Assembly: GCA_903828675.1 (NCBI GenBank)
Contig: CAIKND010000084.1
Location: 1 to 44,879 of the forward strand
Length of the DNA: 44,879 nucleotides
Direction: 5' to 3'
From: an uncultured Acidobacteriaceae bacterium
Lineage (GTDB): Bacteria; Acidobacteriota; Terriglobia; Terriglobales; Acidobacteriaceae
Part shown: positions 1-8,121 of the stretch, one piece after another
How the letters are laid out: each line of letters starts with the position of its first letter
How positions within the stretch are numbered: the stretch's first letter is position 1
Translations under genes and position numbers: made by a program
The notes under the pieces: generated by a model
The model's database searches: none
Seen by the model: the letters and a program-made list of their open reading frames with translations, nothing else
Told to the model about the DNA's origin: nothing

Positions 1-29
1 AGTCCTGGGAAGATGATGAAAGAACGACT

Positions 30-60
30 CAAGCCCCGTAGGGGCGACGCGAGATCAGGC
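30..60. repeat. Short palindromic repeat fragment
   Basis: AGCCCC-GTA-GGGGCG forms a small hairpin at about 38-52. GC-rich 'CCCCxACGGGGC' hairpins of this kind are common dispersed repeats in acidobacterial and planctomycete genomes (family knowledge). It lies next to the composite repeat at 87-486. No coding potential is apparent. Confidence 0.35.
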
Positions 61-86
61 AAATATTTTCATGGCCTTGGGTGGCG

Positions 87-486
87 CCAAGCGCCATGTA
101 TGACTGCGGTTGCTTTTCGGGCACCTTGCCCTCGCAATCCGCCCCGTGCCCCATCTTCTGAGCGGAGCGTAGCGGAGTCGAAGAACCTGCTTTTTGAATC
201 CTTGCGCAAGGGCGGGACAGCAACCAACTCAATCCCCGCGCCTTTCCAATCCAAAGATCAGCATCACCAAAAGCGACAAAAAACGCCCATATTTTCAAGA
301 TGCTTATTTTAAACGACTTACCGTAAATTTTAACTGCAGATAATTACGATGCAATGGCGCACAATCTTTATATGGATCTCTACCCCCAATTCGCCGCCTG
401 CCCACCGGATCGCGTACACCGACTCAGCAAGCCGGAGGTAGACACCCCCACCACCCCCCTCCCACCCCTCCTACCCACCCCCCCTG
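87..486 (-). repeat. Composite intergenic repeat, copy A
   Basis: Read on the minus strand this segment has, in order: a G-tract (443-485), an AT-rich block containing TAATTATCTGCAGTTAAAA (about 327-346), and a block running from TTGCTGTCCCGCCC through GGGGCACGG to GCAACCGCAG (about 104-225). The same blocks occur in the same order on the plus strand at 10690-11102. Copy A carries an extra insertion at about 150-190 relative to that copy. The two copies are inverted with respect to each other and enclose the hydrogenase genes. Open frames crossing the segment follow the repeat and are not credible genes. Function unknown. Confidence 0.75.
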
Positions 487-883
487 TACCTTTCAAACCA
501 TCTGCCGGATAGTTAGCCGGTAGGGACTCGACCGCCCGTCAGGAGCGCAAATTACCCCCTGCGCCAAGCAACAGCCTGGGTGGAACCCGCGCCCTGCGTG
601 GTGGTCCGTGGCGTTAGTCCAATGGGAAGTCCACGCCGACAGCAGAGCGCCTGCACAGGAATTGATCTTCTCCCATCCACCCTATCCTCCCAACGGGCAC
701 ATCTCACCTACATTGGCCAAGGCGTTAATATTGAGTAATTTAGTTCACATTTTACTATTATCAATACAGTAAACAACTGTCGATAAGTTATATCGGAGGA
801 CTTGACCTTCGGCGCTGACAATACACGAAGTTGACGCTAAACTCAGGAATTCCGACTGCAGAAATGGCCGGTTCAGAGCTTCC
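487..883. other. Non-coding gap downstream of hoxW
   Basis: About 400 bases without a supportable gene. The first part is GC-rich without a clear structure. Positions 715-800 are clearly AT-rich. No terminator hairpin with a T-tract was recognised after hoxW, whose stop codon is at 884. Confidence 0.5.
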
Positions 884-1369
884 CTAGGCCAGTTTGCTGA
901 GAAACAGAAAATTCAGCACCGTCTCTTCAAGCAGGCTGCATGCGCCTGGAAGAGCCGCCTGCACCACATCGCTGAACGTCTCGCCCAATTCAGTTGAGCC
1001 AGCGCCGACTGTCAGCAGGAGGGCAGTGCGGGGCAATGAATTGTAGAATTCGTGTCCCAGTCCAAGCAGTTCCGCCGGACCCAGAAAGTGGGTCGCCAAA
1101 CCATCCTTGTTCAGAGCCGGGCTAACCTGAACCAGCGTAACCATTCCAGGTGGTGACGCTGCAGAGCAGTCCATAAAAAGAACAGACTCAGCACAAGCCG
1201 TCTCTTCGGCCAGCTCCGGAGTCCATTGTTGCCGAAACACGACGCGCACGTCGCTTTCTATGCGAAACCGTTCTTCTGCCCACTCTGCAAGCCAGAGCCC
1301 GACGCCATCATCTCCGCGTAGCGAGTTTCCGCAGGCTAAAATGAGGCATCGGGCTGGGCTCTTTGTCAT
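884..1369 (-). CDS. hoxW: NiFe-hydrogenase maturation endopeptidase
   Basis: This 161-residue protein belongs to the HyaD/HoxW family, which checks nickel insertion and removes the C-terminal extension of the hydrogenase large subunit in the cytoplasm. The N-terminal segment LACGNSLRGDDGVG is the family signature and contains the first metal-binding acid. MDCS at about 76-79 provides the second acidic residue and ATHFLGP at about 109-115 the histidine. Length is normal for the family. The gene is the last of the hox operon, 14 nt after hoxH, its expected substrate. HoxH ends with a cleavable tail, so enzyme and substrate are encoded side by side. The ribosome-binding site before the ATG is weak, and expression may depend on read-through from hoxH. 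Confidence 0.88.
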   Translation of the reverse strand: MTKSPARCLILACGNSLRGDDGVGLWLAEWAEERFRIESDVRVVFRQQWTPELAEETACAESVLFMDCSAASPPGMVTLVQVSPALNKDGLATHFLGPAELLGLGHEFYNSLPRTALLLTVGAGSTELGETFSDVVQAALPGACSLLEETVLNFLFLSKLA

Positions 1370-1383
1370 TCAGGTGCCGCCGG

Positions 1384-2805
1384 TTAGCGTACGACCTGGT
1401 CAACAATCTCCCCATCCGGAGAAACAAGCGAGAGAACCAAGGGCATCTGCCCAAATGCATGTGTCGAGCAGCTCAAGCAGGGATCGAAGGTGCGGATAAC
1501 GGCCTCGACGCGGTTCAGCGCGCCTTCGGTGAACTTCCCGTCCTTCACGTATGACCTGGCTGCCTGCAACACGCCTTTGTTCATGGCGTTGTTGTTATGG
1601 CCGGTCGCGACCACCAGGTTGGCCCAGGTCATCTTGCCGTTCTCATCCACCTTGTAGTGGTGGCTGAGAGTGCCGCGCGGGGCTTCGATCTGGCCTGCGC
1701 CTTCAAGCCGGTTTACACCGGCAGTGGCCCGAACGTGCTTGTCGAGAATTAGAGGATCGGTGAGAATCTCTTCAATCTTCTCGATTCCGTAGAGAGCCTC
1801 GACGAGCCTGGCGTGATGATAGAAGAACGAGCTCTCGATGGGACCGCTAGAAAGCTGCTTGTACTCGGCGAATTCCTTCTCCGCCAGCGGCGTGCCGATG
1901 GACTTGACGATGTTCAGCCGCGCCAGAGGACCTACGCGATAGCTGCCCTGCGGATAGCCGAGCGGCTTGTAATAAACGAACTTCGTGTAGCTGAAGGGCT
2001 CCACGGCTTCGCCAATTGCCTCGGTGAAGCGGTTGGCGGTGATGCCGTCTTCGATAATCTCGCCCTTGGGATCGATCAAACGAAGCGTGCCATCGGTGAA
2101 TTCAATGGATTCGTCGTCATTGATCAGGCCCAGGTAGTTGGACGGGAAGTTCGCGAAGACCGAAATCTCCTGTTGGAAGCGGTCCGCAATCTGCTTGTAG
2201 GCAGTCAGAGCCAGTTGGACGTTGGCGTAGGCCTCGGGAAGCATCGCCAGAATTTCGTCGCGCTTCGATGGCGCCAGCGGTTCAGTCACGCCGCCCGGCA
2301 CCACCCATCCAGGATGGATGCGCTTATCGCCCAGCAGTTCGATAATGTGCTGGCCAAAGCGCCGCAGGCCGATGCCGGCAAGGCCAAGATCGGGCCGCGC
2401 TGCCGCCACGCCAAAAATATGGCGATGAGCGGGGTCTGAGTCCATGCCCAGCAACAGGTCGGGTGAGGATAGATGGAAGAAGCTCAGTGCATGGGACTGC
2501 ACCATCTGCGCCAGATTCAACATCCGTCGCAACTGTGCGGCGGTATGCGGAATCCGCACCGACATGATGGCTTCGCAGGCCTTCGCCGAGGCTATCAAAT
2601 GGCTTACCGGGCAGATGCCGCAGATACGCGCCATCAGGCTCGGCATCTCGTAGAACGGCCGCCCCTCCGAGAATTTCTCAAAGCCGCGCACCTGCGTAAC
2701 GTGGAACTGCGCGTCTTCCACTTCGCCCTGGCCGTTCAGGTGAATAGTGATCTTGCCGTGTCCTTCGAGGCGCGTTACCGGGTCGATCGTGATCGTCTGG
2801 CTCAT
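1384..2805 (-). CDS. hoxH: NAD-linked NiFe hydrogenase large subunit
   Basis: This 473-residue protein is the catalytic subunit that binds the NiFe(CN)2CO centre and interconverts H2 with protons and electrons. The N-terminal motif [10 protein letters not shown] supplies Cys62 and Cys65. The C-terminal motif DPCLSCSTH supplies Cys443 and Cys446. About 24 residues follow His449, which in this family is where the maturation protease cuts. The motif wording and neighbours match the group 3d bidirectional (Hox) type rather than membrane uptake or atmospheric-H2 types. The gene starts 3 nt after hoxY and is followed by hoxW. All four Ni ligands are present, so the enzyme looks functional. Confidence 0.95.
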   Translation of the reverse strand: MSQTITIDPVTRLEGHGKITIHLNGQGEVEDAQFHVTQVRGFEKFSEGRPFYEMPSLMARICGICPVSHLIASAKACEAIMSVRIPHTAAQLRRMLNLAQMVQSHALSFFHLSSPDLLLGMDSDPAHRHIFGVAAARPDLGLAGIGLRRFGQHIIELLGDKRIHPGWVVPGGVTEPLAPSKRDEILAMLPEAYANVQLALTAYKQIADRFQQEISVFANFPSNYLGLINDDESIEFTDGTLRLIDPKGEIIEDGITANRFTEAIGEAVEPFSYTKFVYYKPLGYPQGSYRVGPLARLNIVKSIGTPLAEKEFAEYKQLSSGPIESSFFYHHARLVEALYGIEKIEEILTDPLILDKHVRATAGVNRLEGAGQIEAPRGTLSHHYKVDENGKMTWANLVVATGHNNNAMNKGVLQAARSYVKDGKFTEGALNRVEAVIRTFDPCLSCSTHAFGQMPLVLSLVSPDGEIVDQVVR

Positions 2806-2808
2806 GGC

Positions 2809-3342
2809 TTAGGCTCCAAAGCGAGTGAGTGCCGAAATATCCAGCGGCCCACCGGTTACCAGCGCTGTCAGCGCCGTGTGAAATGTCTCCGCAGAGGGCG
2901 GACAGCCAGGCAGAAACACGTCTACCTTCACAAACTCGTGAATTGGACGTACCACCTTCAGCAGCTTGGGTACAACGACGCACGGTATCTGCTGCTGCAG
3001 CGTCGCATTCTCAATGTAAGCTCGCTCCAGAATGGCTTCCGGGCCAAAGGGATTTCGCATGGAAGGCACATTACCTGCCACCGCGCAGTCTCCCATTGCC
3101 ACCACCATCTTGGAGTGGGCACGAATCTTCTTGATCTTGATCTCGTCGTCCACTGAGGCTACGGCCCCCTCAACAAGCGCGATATCCACTTCGTCGGGGA
3201 ACACCTTGGTGTCCACGATGGGGCTATAAACCACATCGACGAACTCCGCCAACTCGAGCAGCCGCTCGTCCATGTCAAGAAACGACATGTGACAGCCGGA
3301 ACATCCGTCCAGCCAGACTGTTGCCAGTTTCAGTTTGCTCAT
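2809..3342 (-). CDS. hoxY: NAD-linked NiFe hydrogenase small subunit
   Basis: This 177-residue subunit passes electrons between the NiFe site in HoxH and the diaphorase. Four cysteines expected to hold the proximal 4Fe-4S cluster are visible: Cys14 and Cys17 in DGCSGCH, Cys86 in GDCAVAGN and Cys147 in LPGCPPS. It is short and lacks a Tat signal and the medial and distal cluster domains of uptake hydrogenases, as expected for a soluble cytoplasmic Hox enzyme. Its ATG overlaps the hoxU stop by 4 nt (ATGA), which indicates translational coupling and equal production of subunits. Confidence 0.95.
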   Translation of the reverse strand: MSKLKLATVWLDGCSGCHMSFLDMDERLLELAEFVDVVYSPIVDTKVFPDEVDIALVEGAVASVDDEIKIKKIRAHSKMVVAMGDCAVAGNVPSMRNPFGPEAILERAYIENATLQQQIPCVVVPKLLKVVRPIHEFVKVDVFLPGCPPSAETFHTALTALVTGGPLDISALTRFGA

Positions 3343-4052
3343 TGCGCTTCCCTCATGAGGTTCAGGTAAGGCAGAAAATCGGGATTCTTAGGATGATCGG
3401 TGCCGACCTTGCTCTTGTCAAACAGAGCCCCTGTCGGGCAAACCTGCACGCACTTGCCGCAGCGGGTACAAGTCGAGCTGCCCCACTCTTCGTGCAGATC
3501 CGTGATCACGATCGAGTTGATGCCACGTCCCATTACATCCCACACATGTGCGCCCTCGATTTCCGCGCAGGCACGCACGCAGCGGGTGCAAAGGATGCAG
3601 CGGTTGTGGTCTACCGTAAACCGCTCGTGCGATGCGTCCACATTCAGGCTGGGGTTACGGTAAGGCAGGCGAATGTGCGTCAGTCCCTGTTCCTGGCCCA
3701 TTGTCTGCAGCTCGCAGTGCCCGTTGGACACACACACGGCGCAGATGTGATTGCGCTCGGCAAAGAGCATCTCGAGAATCATGCGGCGGTGCTTCTGCAG
3801 CCGCTCTGTGTTCGTGCTCACCTCCATACCCTCGAAGACCGTGGCCACGCAGGCCGGCAGCAGTTTGTTGCTGCCCTTGATCTCCACCAGGCACAGCCGG
3901 CAGGCACCCACGTCGCTCAGGCCTTCAAGATGGCAGAGCGTGGGAATGTTGATGTCGTTTTCCCGTGCCACGTCCAGAATCGTCTGGCCTCTGCGTGCGC
4001 TCACTTCCTGCTCGTCGATGATTAGAGTTTTGACTTCAACGGCGTCGCTCAT
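3339..4052 (-). CDS. hoxU: Hydrogenase diaphorase iron-sulfur subunit
   Basis: This 237-residue protein corresponds to the N-terminal cluster-binding part of complex I NuoG and links HoxF to HoxYH. A 2Fe-2S domain has Cys40, Cys51, Cys54 and Cys68. His102-Cys104-Cys107-Cys113 form the His/Cys3 4Fe-4S site. Two ferredoxin-like motifs follow (Cys152/155/158/162 and Cys195/198/201/205). The frame is open further upstream, but the ATG at 4052 is chosen because GGAGGT lies about 8 nt before it and it overlaps the hoxF stop as ATGA. The hoxY start overlaps its own stop in the same way. Confidence 0.94.
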   Translation of the reverse strand: MSDAVEVKTLIIDEQEVSARRGQTILDVARENDINIPTLCHLEGLSDVGACRLCLVEIKGSNKLLPACVATVFEGMEVSTNTERLQKHRRMILEMLFAERNHICAVCVSNGHCELQTMGQEQGLTHIRLPYRNPSLNVDASHERFTVDHNRCILCTRCVRACAEIEGAHVWDVMGRGINSIVITDLHEEWGSSTCTRCGKCVQVCPTGALFDKSKVGTDHPKNPDFLPYLNLMREAQ

Positions 4053-5689
4053 GCCAGCACCTCCACGGCAGCTTTGATGTTGCAAACACCGGCCGGACAG
4101 CGCTTGTGGGCGATGTGCTCGATGTACTCATTCCTGAAATACTTCAGGGTGCTCAACACCGGGTTTGGCGCTGTCTGCCCCAGTCCGCAAAGGCTGGCTT
4201 CCTTCACCGTAGAGCAAAGATCTTCCAGCAGTTCCAGGTCGTCCATCGTCCCGCTCCCGTCGCAAATCCTCGACAGCAGCGTGTGCATCTGCGCCGTACC
4301 CGCCCGGCAGGGTATGCACTTGCCGCACGATTCGGTCATGCAGAACTCGATGAAGAACTTCGCCACATTCACCATGCACGAAGTGTCATCCATCACGATC
4401 ATGCCGCCCGAGCCCATAATCGAGCCCACCTTCAGCAGCGCATCGTAACTGACTCCGATGTCCAGCATCTCCGCCGGTATGCAGCCGCCAGAAGGGCCGC
4501 CGGTCTGCACTGCCTTGAATGTGTGCCCGTCCGGTACCCCTCCACCGATTACCTCGATGATCTCCCGCAGCTTGATGCCCATCGGCACTTCTACCAGGCC
4601 GGTGTTGGTGATCTTTCCTGTCAGCGCGAAGACCTTCGTCCCCTTGCTCCGCTCAGAGCCCATGTTCGCAAACCACTTGCCGCCGTTGCGCACAATAGGA
4701 GCAATGTTGGCGTAGGTTTCCACGTTGTTGATCAGCGTGGGTTTGCCCCATAGCCCGCTAACCGCCGGGTAGGGTGGCCGCGGCCTGGGGGTACCTCGCC
4801 GGCCTTCAATGGAAGCGAGCAAAGCAGTTTCCTCGCCGCATACGAACGCGCCTGCGCCCAGCCTGATCTCCACGTCGAAGCTGAATGTAGTTCCACAGAT
4901 GTTGCTGCCGAGCAGACCCCGCCGCCGTGCCTCGCGCAATGCAGTTGTTAGCCGGGCCACGGCCACCGGGTACTCGGCTCTAACGTAAATGAAGCCTTTG
5001 CTTGCGCCCACAGCGTACGCCGCAATCGCCATTCCCTCGATCACGCGATGCGGATCGCCTTCCATCACACTGCGGTCCATGAACGCACCGGGGTCACCTT
5101 CGTCGCCGTTGCAGACCACGTACTTCAAGTCGCCGCCGGCTTTAGCTACGGTGCCCCACTTCAAACCCGTGGGATATCCGCCGCCGCCGCGTCCTCTGAG
5201 GCCGCTCTCGGTAATCCTGTGCACGACGCCGTTCGGCGTCATCTCTGTCAGCGCCGTAAGCAGTGCCTTGTAGCCCTCGCAGGAAATATAGTCGTCGATC
5301 TTTTCGGGATCGATGTGCCCTGCGTTTTCAAGCACCACACGGACCTGCTTGTCGAAGTGGTCGTTCAGGTCGCATTGCAGGGTGGGTACCGGGTCGCCGC
5401 CCAAGCTGGCCACAATCGCGTCCGCGTGATCTGCGTTCACGTGATGGTAGAGCGTTTCTTCGGGGTCTACGCGCACCAGCGGGCCGGACGAACATGGCCC
5501 CATGCATCCGGTGCGGCGCACAAGTACAGTCTTGCCTGACGCCTCGACAGCCTTCACCAAGGCATCCCGGAGCTTCTCCGCGCCCTGGCTTGCGCATGCC
5601 AGATCCATGCACACGTTCACTTCATAATCAAACTTGGCGTTTTCCAGGCGGACGCTTTCCGCTATTTGTTCGAGCTCCTCAATTGTCAT
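4049..5689 (-). CDS. hoxF: Hydrogenase diaphorase flavoprotein (NADH-binding) subunit
   Basis: This 546-residue NuoF-like protein carries FMN and exchanges electrons with NAD(H). The N-terminal thioredoxin-like domain has 2Fe-2S cysteines 27, 32, 62 and 66. The FMN/NAD core includes [13 protein letters not shown] at about 166-178 and [11 protein letters not shown] at about 193-203. Near the C-terminus [12 protein letters not shown] plus a later cysteine bind a 4Fe-4S cluster. A GTG at 5701 is in frame, but the ATG at 5689 is preferred: it overlaps the hoxE stop as ATGA, like the next junctions, and has an AGGTGG-like site upstream. The N-terminal 2Fe-2S domain together with a separate hoxE is the usual hoxEFUYH layout. 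Confidence 0.95.
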   Translation of the reverse strand: MTIEELEQIAESVRLENAKFDYEVNVCMDLACASQGAEKLRDALVKAVEASGKTVLVRRTGCMGPCSSGPLVRVDPEETLYHHVNADHADAIVASLGGDPVPTLQCDLNDHFDKQVRVVLENAGHIDPEKIDDYISCEGYKALLTALTEMTPNGVVHRITESGLRGRGGGGYPTGLKWGTVAKAGGDLKYVVCNGDEGDPGAFMDRSVMEGDPHRVIEGMAIAAYAVGASKGFIYVRAEYPVAVARLTTALREARRRGLLGSNICGTTFSFDVEIRLGAGAFVCGEETALLASIEGRRGTPRPRPPYPAVSGLWGKPTLINNVETYANIAPIVRNGGKWFANMGSERSKGTKVFALTGKITNTGLVEVPMGIKLREIIEVIGGGVPDGHTFKAVQTGGPSGGCIPAEMLDIGVSYDALLKVGSIMGSGGMIVMDDTSCMVNVAKFFIEFCMTESCGKCIPCRAGTAQMHTLLSRICDGSGTMDDLELLEDLCSTVKEASLCGLGQTAPNPVLSTLKYFRNEYIEHIAHKRCPAGVCNIKAAVEVLA

Positions 5690-6183
5690 TCTACAGCCCA
5701 CCTTTCCAGTTGCTCGAGCACGTGCTCAGACGCGACTTCGCCTGCCACCTCGCCGTCGTAGAGCACCACAGGCGCGCGACTGCATGCGCCAACACAACGG
5801 GCGGTCATCAGACTGATCTGTCCGTCTTTCGTGGTTTGCCCCGGCGGAATCCCGAGTCGCTGCTCCGCTGCAGCAATCAATTTATCGGCACCCTTGATAT
5901 AGCAGGCCGTTCCCGCACAGACCGTCACCGTGTGCTTGCCAGGGGGCTTCAGGCTGAAATAGTGGTAAAACGTCACCACTCCATAGGCTTGGCTCAGCGG
6001 AACCCGCAGCGAACGCGCCACAAATCGAATTGCATCGTCATCCAGGTATCCGAACGAAGACTGCACCGTGTGGAGCGTCTCAATCAGTGCGTGGCGGGCA
6101 AATCCATTCTTGCGCATGGTGCCGTTCACGATCTTCCATCGTTTGTCGTCGCTCGGAAGCGGCGGAGGGGTGAATGCTGGCAC
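5686..6183 (-). CDS. hoxE: Hydrogenase diaphorase NuoE-like subunit
   Basis: This protein of about 165 residues is the thioredoxin-fold 2Fe-2S subunit (NuoE family) of the Hox diaphorase. Its cluster ligands are in [10 protein letters not shown] and CVGACSRAP. It is the first gene of the tight hoxEFUYHW series. Two starts are possible. ATG at 6207 has no good ribosome-binding site within 15 nt. GTG at 6183 is preceded by GGGAGGA at about 5 nt and is chosen here. With the ATG the protein would be 173 residues. The 230 nt upstream contain a CRP/FNR-like palindrome that could control the whole operon. Confidence 0.92.
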   Translation of the reverse strand: MPAFTPPPLPSDDKRWKIVNGTMRKNGFARHALIETLHTVQSSFGYLDDDAIRFVARSLRVPLSQAYGVVTFYHYFSLKPPGKHTVTVCAGTACYIKGADKLIAAAEQRLGIPPGQTTKDGQISLMTARCVGACSRAPVVLYDGEVAGEVASEHVLEQLERWAVE

Positions 6184-6281
6184 GGTTTCCTCCCGGGTTT
6201 GAAACATCGTACGCAGAGCTGTAAATCCTGGCTCCTTCGCGCGGTGTCTACCGTTGTTGTACTAGGAAGGGGACTTGCAAT

Positions 6282-6299
6282 CCGTGACAGTGGTCACGG
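6282..6299. promoter_or_regulatory. CRP/FNR-type palindrome upstream of hoxE
   Basis: A perfect inverted repeat, CCGTGAC-AGTG-GTCACGG, contains the GTGA-N6-TCAC core of CRP/FNR-family operators. Its centre is about 83-107 nt before the possible hoxE starts. A TAGTAC hexamer on the minus strand (6259-6264) would put the site about 38 nt before transcription start, near the position used by activators. The palindrome is seen directly; the regulator and promoter are inferred. Confidence 0.5.
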
Positions 6300-6413
6300 G
6301 CGTGGCAGACTATCTCGTTCTATGGTGCCTGTTTTCCCATTTCAGCTCGAAAACGTGAGCCCTATCACCAATCGGCCCACCGTGCCACAAAGAACTCCGG
6401 CAATCTGCTTTCA

Positions 6414-7181
6414 CTAGCCCAGAGTCGGAAGGCGATCAGAAATCCCGAACAAAAAGATGAATCCTATAATGCAGCTGTACGCCGCGCCGGTCCACGCAAT
6501 CACATGATAGAACCTTGGGTGGTGGCCGGTCGCCCGGAACGCCCCGCCCATGGATGCTGTCATCAGTGCATTCATGGCCACGAGGCCTAGCGCAAATGCC
6601 GCCAGCCCCAACATGCCTCTTGAAGTCCCACCGAGGTTGGCGGTCAGAAAGAACAGGGCCAACTGGCTGGGTGTTTCTGCGCCCACTCCGTGAAGAACCC
6701 CGATTGCGAAGACCGATTTCCCGTTGTACATCCATTGGAATCGTTCGGGTTTGGGCGTCTCTTTGTTCCACAGCCTGCGCGCCATCCAAGCTAACCACAG
6801 CACCCCGTTGATGGCGATCGCCAGCCGGCTCTCGATCCTCCCGTGACTGTGGCCGTGTGCGTCCTTCCTCAGGATTCCCGCAACTACTCCGAGTCCCAGC
6901 ACGATCAAGGTCAGCCCGATGAGCCTTTCCGTCCAGTGGTCCAGGCCTTCCGGCAATCCCATGTGAAGTTCAAGAACGGCCACGCCCAGCGCCGCCACCG
7001 TGAATGCGTGGCCCAGTGCGTAGGTCATTCCCAATCGCAATCCGCTGCGCCAGTTACGCTGCACCGCAGTGATGTCAGAAATAGCGGCCAGGTGGTCGTA
7101 GTCGAACCCATGACGCAAGCCCAGGAGAAGGCAGGAGCCCAGAGCGGCATCGAGTTTCCAGTCGCCGAGGAAAGGTGTCAC
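6414..7181 (-). CDS. Nickel/cobalt transporter-like membrane protein
   Basis: This 255-residue protein has several hydrophobic segments and the N-terminal motif RHGFDYDHLAAI, which resembles the HxxxDxDH metal-selectivity helix of NiCoT permeases. HGHSHG at about 115-120 is a short His-rich stretch, probably a metal-binding loop. GVGAETPSQ in the middle resembles the second conserved motif. It is shorter than classical NiCoT proteins (about 330-350 residues). It lies just upstream of the hox operon on the same strand, with 230 nt between them, and probably supplies Ni for the NiFe site. Cobalt or another divalent metal cannot be excluded from sequence alone. Confidence 0.75.
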   Translation of the reverse strand: MTPFLGDWKLDAALGSCLLLGLRHGFDYDHLAAISDITAVQRNWRSGLRLGMTYALGHAFTVAALGVAVLELHMGLPEGLDHWTERLIGLTLIVLGLGVVAGILRKDAHGHSHGRIESRLAIAINGVLWLAWMARRLWNKETPKPERFQWMYNGKSVFAIGVLHGVGAETPSQLALFFLTANLGGTSRGMLGLAAFALGLVAMNALMTASMGGAFRATGHHPRFYHVIAWTGAAYSCIIGFIFLFGISDRLPTLG

Positions 7182-7238
7182 GAAGCTCAGTATAGAGCAG
7201 AAATGGCGGGATTGGCGCAGGCAAGTCCTGGGCTCTGC

Positions 7239-7943
7239 TTATTGGCGGGGGCTAAGGTCGACCTGGTAATTCTGGTAGTCGATCGTAACTACTGTCCTTC
7301 CAAACAGAAAGCTGTCTGATTCGGCTCGTGCGTGGGCGGCCTGTGAGAACCCGCTCACCTTAGAATATTGGCGCACCATTTGTGTGGGACCGGTCAGGAC
7401 GGATGAACTCTTCGACGCTTTGCCTTGAATTTGAACGATAGAACCATCGTTGGCGTCAACCCACAGGGTACCTTCCAAAAGGTAAGGAGCCTTTCGTCTG
7501 GGGGACAAGGTTAGCGCCAGACAGTCCCGGCCGTTCAGCCGCTGGGTTTCTCCGGGCTTGAGCGTCATCTCATAATTTGCCGATGTGATCCACGCGCCTT
7601 CCCTGACGCCCGGCTGATTGATGGTCTTTTCATTGTCCAGAATAGTGCCTAATACCAGTTTCCGTATGGTTTCCGAGCCGCTTTCGGAAAGGATGGCGTA
7701 ATTCTTGCCAGTATCCTTCCGGTACGTCGTCTTCACAGTCATTTCAGCAACGGGATTCGTTTCGTCGCCGTTTCTGTAAACGGCATAGTGTTCGGTATCG
7801 GTGTACCCGGAGATTCCGTCGAGCCGGGCTTTGACCGCCGCATCAATACGCGCGACGGCGGATGAATTGTCGAGTTGCTGGGCGGATGCCGAAAAAGCCC
7901 CGACGCACGCCAGAAGAAACGCGGCCGCAGTTGCTCGTGTCAC
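7239..7943 (-). CDS. Secreted LolA-like/conserved hypothetical protein
   Basis: This protein of about 234 residues has a Sec signal peptide (hydrophobic stretch ending at FSASA, then QQLD). The mature part alternates short beta-like stretches, including GTLWVDANDGSIVQIQG, which resembles the LolA/LolB-type outer-membrane-lipoprotein-sorting fold. The resemblance is structural in flavour, not a firm family call. GTG at 7943 is chosen because GGAGGA lies 6 nt before it and the signal peptide then starts MTRATAAAF. ATGs at 7964 and 7967 are less well supported. It is 57 nt upstream of the transporter gene on the same strand and may share its transcript. No link to hydrogenase function is known. 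Confidence 0.65.
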   Translation of the reverse strand: MTRATAAAFLLACVGAFSASAQQLDNSSAVARIDAAVKARLDGISGYTDTEHYAVYRNGDETNPVAEMTVKTTYRKDTGKNYAILSESGSETIRKLVLGTILDNEKTINQPGVREGAWITSANYEMTLKPGETQRLNGRDCLALTLSPRRKAPYLLEGTLWVDANDGSIVQIQGKASKSSSVLTGPTQMVRQYSKVSGFSQAAHARAESDSFLFGRTVVTIDYQNYQVDLSPRQ

Positions 7944-8121
7944 GCCATATCCTCCACAACGCATCATTCAGGAACCGCCTCGGTGGCTCTCCTTTCAGGA
8001 TAAACCTCCCACACTGACAGTCTGTGCTCAATAGGACAGTGTAGCTTTCCGTCCCCATCTATCGCAGACCGATTGCAAGGCAGATCATGCGCTATGCTGG
8101 TCATCAGCAAGGGGCCCGGAT

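Noticed and set aside
13..312. Plus-strand open frame of 99 codons
   Set aside because: It reads through the composite repeat and its Arg/Pro-rich product follows palindromic DNA; there is no good start signal.
1813..2439. Open frame of 208 codons opposite hoxH
   Set aside because: It is the antisense shadow of a clearly identified hydrogenase subunit in GC-rich DNA.
5263..6417. Open frame of 384 codons opposite hoxF and hoxE
   Set aside because: The product is Arg/Pro/His-rich with no domain, and both opposite genes have full motifs.
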